From: Alphaproteobacteria bacterium
GTDB taxonomy: Bacteria > Pseudomonadota > Alphaproteobacteria > Caulobacterales > Parvularculaceae
Direction: 5' to 3'
Assembly (NCBI GenBank): GCA_030428745.1
Contig: JAUIEG010000043.1
Span: forward strand, 1 to 11,164
Length of the DNA stretch: 11,164 nt
The translations under genes and the position numbers were made by a program. Below, in pieces: positions 1 through 6,863 of the stretch. The notes beneath the pieces are model-generated. The model had not been told where the DNA came from. It worked only from the letters and a program-made list of their open reading frames with translations, and ran no database searches. How positions within the stretch are numbered: the stretch's first letter is position 1; the number at the start of each line of letters is the position of its first letter.

Positions 1-20
1 GCCCCGAAAAATTCCGCCAT
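1..20 (-). CDS. Start of an unidentified protein, truncated by the window edge
   Basis: An ATG on the minus strand (bases 18-20) opens a frame reading MAEFFG before the window ends. It is preceded by a strong Shine-Dalgarno sequence, AGGAG at 28-32, with a 7-base spacer. That site overlaps the TAG stop of the DUF1499 gene (31-33), so the two genes would be translationally linked in the pepA unit. Six residues are too few to identify a family. In many alphaproteobacteria holC (DNA polymerase III chi subunit) follows pepA, but these residues do not resemble the usual HolC start. The start call rests on the ribosome binding site and spacing only. Confidence 0.5.
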
Positions 21-30
21 AGCCTTGCTC

Positions 31-462
31 CTATAGCGCCGCCCGGAGCGCCTCTATACGTTTGCGGTTGGCGCCCATATCGCTATGGCCGACGCGCGAG
101 GCGGAGCGGACGTGAACTTCCGACTCGCCTTTTCGAAACTCCACATCGTCGACAAAGCCCATCAGCGGCGTGGAAAATACTGCGCCGATATAATCGTTAC
201 GCAATGCGACAACGCGCCCGCCCTTTTCCTGAATGAGAGCGGGAAGCTTGTCCCAGGCCGAGAGCGGCAGGGGCTCAATCGCATGGCTCTCCGGCGCCCC
301 CTCCTCACTCGACACACAATTGGGCGATGACGGACAAGGAGTTAGCACGCCGTCATTGTTGAGCCCGGGCGGCGCACCGTTTTTCGATTTCTGGGCGAGC
401 GCCACGAAGCCGAGAATAACGGCAAGGATCACGGCGAGGACAATCATGCCAATGAGCTTCAT
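31..462 (-). CDS. DUF1499 family membrane-anchored protein
   Basis: The protein has 143 residues. Residues 4-23 form one hydrophobic helix with a single Lys before it, so it is probably an N-terminal anchor (or uncleaved signal) with the rest in the periplasm. The DUF1499 pattern is visible: a CPSSPNC segment at 43-49 with two cysteines, the YIGAVFSTPLMGFVDDVEF stretch at 91-109, and the closing VRSASRVGHSDMGANRKRIE at 118-137. The family is common in proteobacteria and has no established biochemical function, so none is assigned. The ATG is supported by AGGGAG at 469-474 with a 6-base spacer. It lies 21 bases after the pepA stop on the same strand and is probably co-transcribed with pepA. 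Length is normal for the family and the frame is intact. Confidence 0.85.
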   Translation of the reverse strand: MKLIGMIVLAVILAVILGFVALAQKSKNGAPPGLNNDGVLTPCPSSPNCVSSEEGAPESHAIEPLPLSAWDKLPALIQEKGGRVVALRNDYIGAVFSTPLMGFVDDVEFRKGESEVHVRSASRVGHSDMGANRKRIEALRAAL

Positions 463-483
463 GGAGCGCTCCCTTATGTTGCG

Positions 484-1974
484 TTAGCCCTCGTAATTGG
501 CGCGCACGAATTCGTCGAGCAGGCGAACGCCATAGCCCGACCCGCCTTTGGGACATGTGGGTTTGTCTTTTGTATTCCAGGCCATGCCAGCGATGTCGAG
601 ATGCGCCCAGGAAACACCCTCTTTGATGAAACGACCGAGAAACGCCGCCGCCGTCGACGAGCCAGCGCCTTTACCGCCGATATTCTGCATATCCGCGATT
701 TGCGACTTGATCATTTCGTCATGGGCCTCTGTCAGCGGCATACGCCAGAGCTTGTCGCCACTCACATCACCCGCAGCATCGAGCTGTTTGGCAAGCTTGT
801 CGTCCTTGGTGAAAACGCCTCCGAATTCATGCGCAAGGGACACGATGATGGCGCCCGTCAGCGTCGCAAGATCGATGACGGTTTTTGACTTGTAGGTTTC
901 TTGCGTCCACCACAACGCGTCGGCGAGCACGAGGCGCCCTTCCGCATCAGTGTTCAGGACCTCAATGGTCTGACCTGACATCGAGGTGACGACGTCGCCA
1001 GGACGCTGGGCTTTTCCGTCGGGCATATTCTCAACGAGCCCGACAACGCCAACCACATTCGCTTTGGCCTTGCGGCCGGCGATCGCAGCCATAGCGCCTG
1101 TCACGGCGCCGGCGCCGCCCATATCCCATTTCATGTCTTCCATGCCGGGGGCTGGCTTCAATGAGATGCCGCCCGTGTCGAAGGTGACGCCTTTGCCCAC
1201 GAAAGCGACAGGCGCTTCGCCCTTCTTGCCGCCCATCCATTCCATGGCGACGAGTTTCGATTCCCGTTCGGACCCCTGCCCCACACCGAGCAGCGACCCC
1301 ATGCCGAGCTTTTTCATCTCTGCTTCGCCGAGCACCTTCACCTTAACGCCCAGCTTTTCCAGCTCCTGACACCGTTTAGCGAAACTATCGGGGAATAAAA
1401 TATTTGCAGGCTCAGACACCAGGTCGCGGGTCAGAAAAACGCCGTCGCCGATTTTTTCAAGATCGGCGTAGATTTCTTTCGCCTTCGTTGACGTTGTCGA
1501 AATGGTGATCTTGTTCAGGACAGGCTTGTCCTCTTTCTTTTCCTTGGTGCGGTATTTGTCGAAGCGGTAGCACTTCAACCGGGCGCCATTGGCTATACGC
1601 GCGGCGAGCTCATCGGCCGCCACTTTCTTCGCCGAAAGCCCCGTCACCGCGATGACTCCGGTTTTGTCAGGACCGGCAAGAAGACGCGCCGCAGCGCCGC
1701 CGCCCAGCGCCTCAGCATCAAGCGCCGTAAAGGATTTCGAATCACCCGCTCCAAGGAGAATGATGCGGCTGTTGGCAACCCCAGACGGCGCAACTATGTC
1801 CAGCGCCTTTCCTTTCTTGCCCTTGAAATCCGCCGCCTTGGCCGCCCGCTCCAGCGCGCCTTCCGTTGCCTTGTCGAGATCGGCGTAGGCTTTTGGTTTA
1901 GAGCCGTCCTCAAAGACCGGAATGACAATAGCGCCGCTTTTAGGAAGCGCTGCGGCGGAAAACGTGATTTGCAT
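484..1974 (-). CDS. pepA: Leucyl aminopeptidase (M17 cytosol aminopeptidase)
   Basis: This is a cytosolic, two-metal aminopeptidase that removes N-terminal residues, preferably leucine, from peptides. It has 496 residues, against about 503 for the E. coli protein. The catalytic C-terminal domain is complete. VGKGVTFDTGG carries metal and catalytic residues K261 and D266, followed by K273 and D284. The family signature NTDAEGRL sits at 341-348 with D343, E345 and the catalytic arginine R347. These match E. coli K270, D275, K282, D293, D352, E354 and R356 with a constant offset of 9. The N-terminal macro-like domain is more divergent, as usual. An upstream in-frame ATG at 2067 would add 31 non-conserved residues; the ATG at 1974 has AGAGGA at 1980-1985 with a 5-base spacer and begins the typical MQITF sequence. 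It is transcribed divergently from lptF. E. coli PepA also binds DNA; nothing here tests that. Confidence 0.97.
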   Translation of the reverse strand: MQITFSAAALPKSGAIVIPVFEDGSKPKAYADLDKATEGALERAAKAADFKGKKGKALDIVAPSGVANSRIILLGAGDSKSFTALDAEALGGGAAARLLAGPDKTGVIAVTGLSAKKVAADELAARIANGARLKCYRFDKYRTKEKKEDKPVLNKITISTTSTKAKEIYADLEKIGDGVFLTRDLVSEPANILFPDSFAKRCQELEKLGVKVKVLGEAEMKKLGMGSLLGVGQGSERESKLVAMEWMGGKKGEAPVAFVGKGVTFDTGGISLKPAPGMEDMKWDMGGAGAVTGAMAAIAGRKAKANVVGVVGLVENMPDGKAQRPGDVVTSMSGQTIEVLNTDAEGRLVLADALWWTQETYKSKTVIDLATLTGAIIVSLAHEFGGVFTKDDKLAKQLDAAGDVSGDKLWRMPLTEAHDEMIKSQIADMQNIGGKGAGSSTAAAFLGRFIKEGVSWAHLDIAGMAWNTKDKPTCPKGGSGYGVRLLDEFVRANYEG

Positions 1975-2139
1975 GAAAGTCCTCTTTCCAGTTCCGTTTC
2001 TTAGCTGCTCTCGCGCCCGCGCCCAGGGAGGCGCTTTCGGCGACGGACAGGTTTGTGCTAGGCCCAACCTGACGATATGGGTGGGCGGTTCGGCGGCGCT
2101 ACTCTAGCGGCGTCGCACAAGAAAGGAAGACGGGATTCC
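1975..2139. promoter_or_regulatory. Divergent promoter region between pepA and lptF
   Basis: This 165-base non-coding stretch must hold the promoters for both the pepA unit and the lptF cluster, since the two genes point away from each other. I see no strong sigma-70-type box pair. The best plus-strand candidate, TTGTGC at 2053-2058 with TATGGG at 2076-2081 (17-base spacer), is weak. Near-complementary arms at 2062-2069 and 2079-2086 make an imperfect inverted repeat. A small hairpin is also possible from GCGCC (2019-2023) and GGCGC (2030-2034). The regulatory role is inferred from gene orientation. Confidence 0.6.
2062..2086. repeat. Imperfect inverted repeat in the pepA/lptF divergent region
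   Basis: Arms GCCCAACC (2062-2069) and GGGTGGGC (2079-2086) pair over 8 positions with one mismatch, around a 9-base centre. It lies 53 bases before the lptF start codon and 87 bases before the pepA start codon. It could be an operator for a dimeric regulator or a hairpin in the lptF leader RNA. In GC-rich DNA such a repeat can also occur by chance. Confidence 0.35.
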
Positions 2140-3252
2140 GTGAGCAGCCTGGACAAATACATCCTGCGCCAGTGCCTGACGCCTCTCGCCCTGATTCTCA
2201 TCGTCACAACCGCCATTGTCTGGATGACCCAGACTCTCCAGCGCGTCGATATCATTATTGAACACGGACAGGGCCTCGGCGTTTTCTTCGTCCTGAGCCT
2301 GTTGATCATTCCCAGCCTCCTCGCGGTGATCATCCCCTTCGCCCTTTTTGGGGCCGTCGTTTACGCCCTCCACCGCCTGCATTCCGACAGCGAGATCGCC
2401 GTTATGTTCGCCGCCGGCGTCAGCCGCCTGCGCATCGCGGCGCCGCTGCTGGCGATCACCAGCGTCGCGGCGCTTATGACTTTTTACGTCAATGTGGATT
2501 TAATGCCGCGAACCTATCGCGTCATGAAGCAGATGGTGGCGGACATTCGTGCGGATTTTGTCAGCTCGCTCTTAAGGAGCGGCGAGTTCATTAACGCCGC
2601 CGATGGTCTGACGGTTTACGTTGATGAAATCCGGCCCGGCAACCAGTTTATGGGCTTGCTCATCAACGATTATCGAAACGCCAAGGACCGCAAGACCTAT
2701 TTCGCCCAGCGTGCAATTCTGAGGGAAACCGACCGCGGCCCCGTACTTCTTCTTAAAAACGGCAATGTGCAAACGGTCGCGCAATATACTGGCAAAGTCG
2801 ATATTATCCAGTATCAGGACTGGGCCATCGACATCTCCTCCATGAGGCAAAGCACCGGGGAATTGCAGCTCGAAATGACTGAGCGCTATCTCGGCGAGCT
2901 TCTCAATCCCGATATGTCAAAGATTTACGACCGCCAAAATGCATCGAAGCTGGTCGCAGAAGGGCATTCGCGCATCTCAGCGCCGCTTTACACTTTCGCT
3001 TATGTATTTATCGGCCTTTATGCGCTCATTGGCGGCGCTTATTCGCGGCGCAGTTACTTCATGAGGGTCGCTTTTGCGGGCGGCGCGATTTTCCTCTTGC
3101 GCGTCACCGGTTTCCTGGCCCAGGGCTTCGCCGGAGCGAATGGTGAAATGTGGCTTATCTATGCGCCGCCGCTCGCCGCCATCGGCTCTTCCGCTTTTCT
3201 TCTATTTGCGCCAGCGCCGACACGACGCAAGCTGGCGGAAAGCGCCGCCTGA
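2140..3252 (+). CDS. lptF: LPS export ABC transporter permease LptF
   Basis: LptF is one of the two membrane subunits of the LptB2FG complex, which extracts lipopolysaccharide from the inner membrane and passes it to LptC/LptA. The protein has 370 residues. Transmembrane helices lie at about 14-32, 48-78 and 99-119, and three more follow at about 285-365. A periplasmic beta-jellyroll fills about 125-265. The coupling-helix motif that contacts LptB is clear: SEIAVMFAAGVS at about 84-95. The GTG at 2140 was chosen because LDKYILRQ follows at once, as in the family, and AAAGGA lies at 2122-2127. An in-frame ATG at 2077 would add 21 hydrophilic residues running through the divergent region. The stop overlaps the lptG start by one base (TGATG), indicating translational coupling. 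YjgP/YjgQ is the older family name. Confidence 0.95.
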   Translation: MSSLDKYILRQCLTPLALILIVTTAIVWMTQTLQRVDIIIEHGQGLGVFFVLSLLIIPSLLAVIIPFALFGAVVYALHRLHSDSEIAVMFAAGVSRLRIAAPLLAITSVAALMTFYVNVDLMPRTYRVMKQMVADIRADFVSSLLRSGEFINAADGLTVYVDEIRPGNQFMGLLINDYRNAKDRKTYFAQRAILRETDRGPVLLLKNGNVQTVAQYTGKVDIIQYQDWAIDISSMRQSTGELQLEMTERYLGELLNPDMSKIYDRQNASKLVAEGHSRISAPLYTFAYVFIGLYALIGGAYSRRSYFMRVAFAGGAIFLLRVTGFLAQGFAGANGEMWLIYAPPLAAIGSSAFLLFAPAPTRRKLAESAA

Positions 3253-4346
3253 TGCCGCCCATCACGCTTTTCCGGTATATCCTCCTGCGCACGATTATGG
3301 CGGTAGGCGGCCTGTTCGCCGTGCTCTCCGCGCTCGTCATCCTCGTCGACCTTATCGAAAACATGCGCTTCAGCGGCAAGGTCGCCGGCGGCGATTTTGG
3401 CGTGGCGCTCAGCATGACGCTCCTGCGTGCGCCGTCCAACGTACAAACGCTCATCCCGTTCGTGTTCCTGTTCGGATCGATCTGGATGTTTCATCAGTTG
3501 AACAAGCGGTCGGAAATCTCCGTCATGCGATCGGCTGGCCTTTCCGTCTGGCGCCTGCTCGGCCCCTCGGCGCTCATCGCCGCAATTTCCGGTTTTTTCA
3601 TTATCACCGCCATCGACCCCCTGTCGGCGCACTTTCTGTCACAAGCCGATAATCTCAAATCCCGGATGGAGGGTAATGACCGCAATCTTGTCCGGATTTT
3701 TGGCGACGGCATCTGGCTGCGCCAACGCGATGAAAGCGGTCAGCTGATCATCAACGCCGCCAATTATGACGATGCACGAGCGGCGCTTGAGAAAGTCACC
3801 ATCTGGCGTTTCGATCCCGAAAACACATTTCTGGAGCGGCTTGATGCGTCGGAAGCGTTCCTTTCGGGTCGAACCCTGGAGCTTCACAATGCGCGCCTGC
3901 GGGCGCCGGGCGTCGAAAACGAACAATTCACGCCGATCTACGCCGTGCGCACCTCTCTCACCTCCAGCAATCTACGCGAACGTGTCGCGCCGCCGGAGAC
4001 GCTTTCACTGTGGAGCCTGCCGCGCTTTATCTTGCTTGCCGAAGCGGCCGGCGTGCCCACTGTACGCTACAATATCCGTTTTCACGATCTCTGTTCGACA
4101 CCCTTAAAGCTGCTCGCCATGGTGCTGATCGCCGCCGCGTTCTCTATGCGCCCAGCCCGAGCGGGCGGCGCGCTCAAGCTCGCGGTGGGCTCGATCGTCG
4201 CCGGATTTTCGCTGTTTATTGTCTCCGAAATATCCACAGCCCTGGGCGAATCCGGCGTCGCCCCTGCGGCGCTGGCCGCGTGGATCCCGGCAGTGGTCGC
4301 AAGCCTTGCGGCTTTGACCGTCCTGTTGCATCTGGAGGACGGATAG
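3252..4346 (+). CDS. lptG: LPS export ABC transporter permease LptG
   Basis: LptG is the partner permease of LptF in the LPS-extracting LptB2FG complex of the inner membrane. It has 364 residues with the same layout: three N-terminal helices (about 10-32, 60-80, 100-120), a periplasmic beta-jellyroll (about 130-255) and three C-terminal helices (about 275-360). The LVDLIENMR segment at 31-39 follows the first helix. The coupling motif RSEISVMRSAGLS is at 86-98, where LptB docks. GIWLRQ, near residue 155, marks entry to the jellyroll. The ATG at 3252 overlaps the lptF stop, and an upstream in-frame ATG at 3150 lies inside lptF and adds only unrelated residues. No clear ribosome binding site is present, consistent with coupling to lptF translation. 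LptF and LptG are paralogues; assignment rests on order and on these motifs. Confidence 0.95.
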   Translation: MPPITLFRYILLRTIMAVGGLFAVLSALVILVDLIENMRFSGKVAGGDFGVALSMTLLRAPSNVQTLIPFVFLFGSIWMFHQLNKRSEISVMRSAGLSVWRLLGPSALIAAISGFFIITAIDPLSAHFLSQADNLKSRMEGNDRNLVRIFGDGIWLRQRDESGQLIINAANYDDARAALEKVTIWRFDPENTFLERLDASEAFLSGRTLELHNARLRAPGVENEQFTPIYAVRTSLTSSNLRERVAPPETLSLWSLPRFILLAEAAGVPTVRYNIRFHDLCSTPLKLLAMVLIAAAFSMRPARAGGALKLAVGSIVAGFSLFIVSEISTALGESGVAPAALAAWIPAVVASLAALTVLLHLEDG

Positions 4347-4428
4347 GAACGGCTGACGGCCCCGGAAAACGGCTATCGGCTGGACCTCGCCAACCGCCTC
4401 ATATAACTCTAACCCAACGAGAATTTCA

Positions 4429-6786
4429 GTGATTCGCGCGGCGAAGGGCCTTCATTCCGTGTCAACCAGTAACCGCCTTACAGCGCGCCTGTTGATGACG
4501 ACAGTGCTTGCGGGCGCCGCAGCCGGCCTGTTCGCGACGCCTGCCGCCAGCGCCCCAGACGCCACGGTCAGCGCCGCGGAGAAGAACGAAGACGATCAGG
4601 TGCTGTTCGAAGCCGACAGCGTCATGCGTGAATATGACGACGGGCCGATTATTGCCGAAGGCGACGTTCGGGCCTATTTCGGCGCACGGTATCTTCGCGC
4701 CGACCGCCTGATCTACAATCCTCTGACCGACATCGTCATTGCTGAAGGCAACGTCTCCATCACAGACGCCAACATGGAGACAGCGTTCGCAGGACGCGTT
4801 GAACTCTCCGGCGACCTGCGCGACGGCATCGCCGAGAATTTCAGCGCGCTCCTGGAAGACAATGCGCGCCTCGCCGCCGACAGCGCGGTGCGCGAGCAAG
4901 GCGCGCGAACGCGCCTTAACCGCGCTGTCTACACATCCTGCAATGTCTGCAACAAGGACGGCGAACCGCAAACGCCCACCTGGCGCATCAAGGCGCTGCG
5001 CGTCACGCGCGACGAAGAACGAAAGGTTCTCCGTTTTCATCACGCCTTTCTCGAAATCGCAGGCGTCCCGATTATCTATGCGCCATATCTGCAAACACCA
5101 GACCCTTCAGTCGAGCGTCAATCCGGTTTTCTACCGCCTGACATCGGGGCGTCGAGCCGCCTCGGCTTCAATATCGAGTTACCATACTACCTGGCGATCT
5201 CGAATTCTCAGGATGCAACGTTCTTTCCGAAATACACTGCGAAAGACGGTGTGCTCTGGCAGGCGGAATGGCGTCGCCGCGGCGCGAACGGATATCACGT
5301 CCTTTCTGGCGGCGTCATCGACGCACCTAACGATACGGCGACGCCGACGCCTTTTACGGAAACAACGCCTGGCGTTCGCTGGCACATGTTCGGACGCGGC
5401 CATCGGGACTTTGGTGACGATTGGCGCGTGAGCTATGACTTCGAACGCGTCTCTGACAAGGAGTATCTGCGGCAATACGACGTCGAACGACGCGGCGACC
5501 TGCGTCAGGAACTCGACCGCAGCCGCACCAACCAGCTTCGCAGCAACGCGCGCGTCGCCTGGAATCAGGGCGGGTCTCACCTGACCGTCGATACTTATCT
5601 TTTTCAGGGCCTCCGGACACAGCAAACCGCCTCGGCCATGTTGGAACAAGGCGCCGGGCGGATTGATGATTCCAGGACGACACCCTATGTCCTGCCGCTG
5701 ATCGACTTCCGGCATGATTTTGCTTCGAAAGTGGCTGGCGGCGCTGTGACGGCGAGAGCCAACATTGCCTCGCTTTACCGTACGCAGGGGATCGACTCTC
5801 AGCGCTTCACAACTTCGCTTGAATGGGACCGGGATATCATTACCCGCGGCGGCCACCGCTTCAATCTGTTCGCCAAAGCCCGCGCCGACATCTTTTCTTA
5901 TCAGGACCTTGATGAGGGAACTGAGGTTTGCTTCAGCGGAGACGCCCCCTGCGCCATAGGTTTCCCTGGCTTTACGGATGGCGACACAACAGAAATTACA
6001 GCGCGTTTCGCACCCACTTTGGGCCTTGAATGGGCATACCCGCTGGCGCGCGATTTTCATGGCGCGCAGATCATCATCGAACCGCGCGTGCAGCTGATCG
6101 CCAGCCCAACGGGCCTTAATGATGGCGACATCATTAACGAAGACTCACAAAGCATTGAATTCGATTACGCTGGCCTGTTCGATTTCAATAAAGCGACAGG
6201 CTATGACGCCTTCGAAGACGGTCAGCGCATGAATGTGGGCGTAACGGCGTCCGCCGAAATGCTGAATGGGTTTCGCGTCGAAGGATCTATAGGCCAGCAG
6301 ATCCGGTTGCAGGAAACTGACGCTTTCAACGATTCCTCGGGACTTGGTGAAAAGAGTTCCGACATCGTTGGCTCCTTCGACGTCGCGTATAATAGCAAGA
6401 TTGGGCTCGAAAACCGGTTTCGCATCGATAACAATTCCGGCGACATCCAGCGCGCTGAATCCCGGGCCTATTACCGGGGCAGGCGCGTGAGAGCCGGCGT
6501 CAGCTATGTCCGGCTGAACGAAGAAAACATCGCTAACAATCTTGTTAAGCGCGAAGAGCTGACGGCGAGCGCCCGATTCAAACTCACACGCCACTGGTCG
6601 GTTGGCGCTGGGTGGCGTCTAGACCTCGACCGCGACCAAACCATCCAGCAGAATTTCTCTGTCGGCTATGAAGATGAATGCTCCATGTTCGGCCTCACCT
6701 ACAGCCGCGATCGCACCCGCACCCGAAATGTTGAGCCCGATAACGCCATTTTGCTTACCTTCACCCTGAAATCATTGGTCAATTGA
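4429..6786 (+). CDS. lptD: LPS assembly outer-membrane protein LptD
   Basis: LptD forms the outer-membrane LPS translocon with LptE and inserts LPS into the outer leaflet. The 785-residue protein has a signal peptide (hydrophobic core about 21-36, likely cut after PAASA at 42), an OstA/LptA-like beta-jellyroll (about 57-130, with ADxxxRxY/AEGDV-type repeats) that docks LptA, and a long LptD-type beta-barrel to the C-terminus. Cysteines are C171 and C174 (CNVC), C501 and C508, and C751. The E. coli protein instead has an adjacent C-terminal pair (C724/C725). Two GTG starts are possible: 4429, with only a weak upstream GAG, and 4459, with GAAGGG upstream and a more usual 32-residue signal peptide. 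The 82-base gap after lptG holds a TATAAC box at 4402-4407 but no good -35, so a separate promoter is uncertain. SurA, its folding chaperone, is encoded next. Confidence 0.95.
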   Translation: MIRAAKGLHSVSTSNRLTARLLMTTVLAGAAAGLFATPAASAPDATVSAAEKNEDDQVLFEADSVMREYDDGPIIAEGDVRAYFGARYLRADRLIYNPLTDIVIAEGNVSITDANMETAFAGRVELSGDLRDGIAENFSALLEDNARLAADSAVREQGARTRLNRAVYTSCNVCNKDGEPQTPTWRIKALRVTRDEERKVLRFHHAFLEIAGVPIIYAPYLQTPDPSVERQSGFLPPDIGASSRLGFNIELPYYLAISNSQDATFFPKYTAKDGVLWQAEWRRRGANGYHVLSGGVIDAPNDTATPTPFTETTPGVRWHMFGRGHRDFGDDWRVSYDFERVSDKEYLRQYDVERRGDLRQELDRSRTNQLRSNARVAWNQGGSHLTVDTYLFQGLRTQQTASAMLEQGAGRIDDSRTTPYVLPLIDFRHDFASKVAGGAVTARANIASLYRTQGIDSQRFTTSLEWDRDIITRGGHRFNLFAKARADIFSYQDLDEGTEVCFSGDAPCAIGFPGFTDGDTTEITARFAPTLGLEWAYPLARDFHGAQIIIEPRVQLIASPTGLNDGDIINEDSQSIEFDYAGLFDFNKATGYDAFEDGQRMNVGVTASAEMLNGFRVEGSIGQQIRLQETDAFNDSSGLGEKSSDIVGSFDVAYNSKIGLENRFRIDNNSGDIQRAESRAYYRGRRVRAGVSYVRLNEENIANNLVKREELTASARFKLTRHWSVGAGWRLDLDRDQTIQQNFSVGYEDECSMFGLTYSRDRTRTRNVEPDNAILLTFTLKSLVN

Positions 6787-6863
6787 GCGCTTGCACGCGC
6801 GGCAATTACCACTATTTTCCCCATTGGGCGGGCATGATCAGGAATCACAGGACAACCTATAGA

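Noticed and set aside
2077..2139. Upstream ATG extension of lptF
   Set aside because: It adds 21 non-conserved residues ahead of LDKYILRQ, which is the usual start of the family, and leaves less room for promoters. GTG 2140 has a suitable AAAGGA.
3074..3652. Open frame of 192 codons on the plus strand across the lptF-lptG junction
   Set aside because: It is in another frame from both lptF and lptG, and its arginine- and proline-rich product is typical of a shadow frame in GC-rich DNA.
4346..4373. GGAAC at 4346-4350 considered as the -35 of an EcfG or sigma-E-type promoter before lptD
   Set aside because: No CGTT-like -10 occurs at the 16-17 base spacing; the nearest match is CGGC at 19 bases.
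4462..5094. Open frame of 210 codons on the minus strand over the 5' part of lptD
   Set aside because: It covers the LptD signal peptide and jellyroll, which are clearly real. Its product shows no family pattern.
5179..6060. Open frame of 293 codons on the minus strand inside lptD
   Set aside because: It is wholly antisense to well-supported lptD coding sequence, shows no recognisable motif, and long antisense frames are expected in GC-rich genes.
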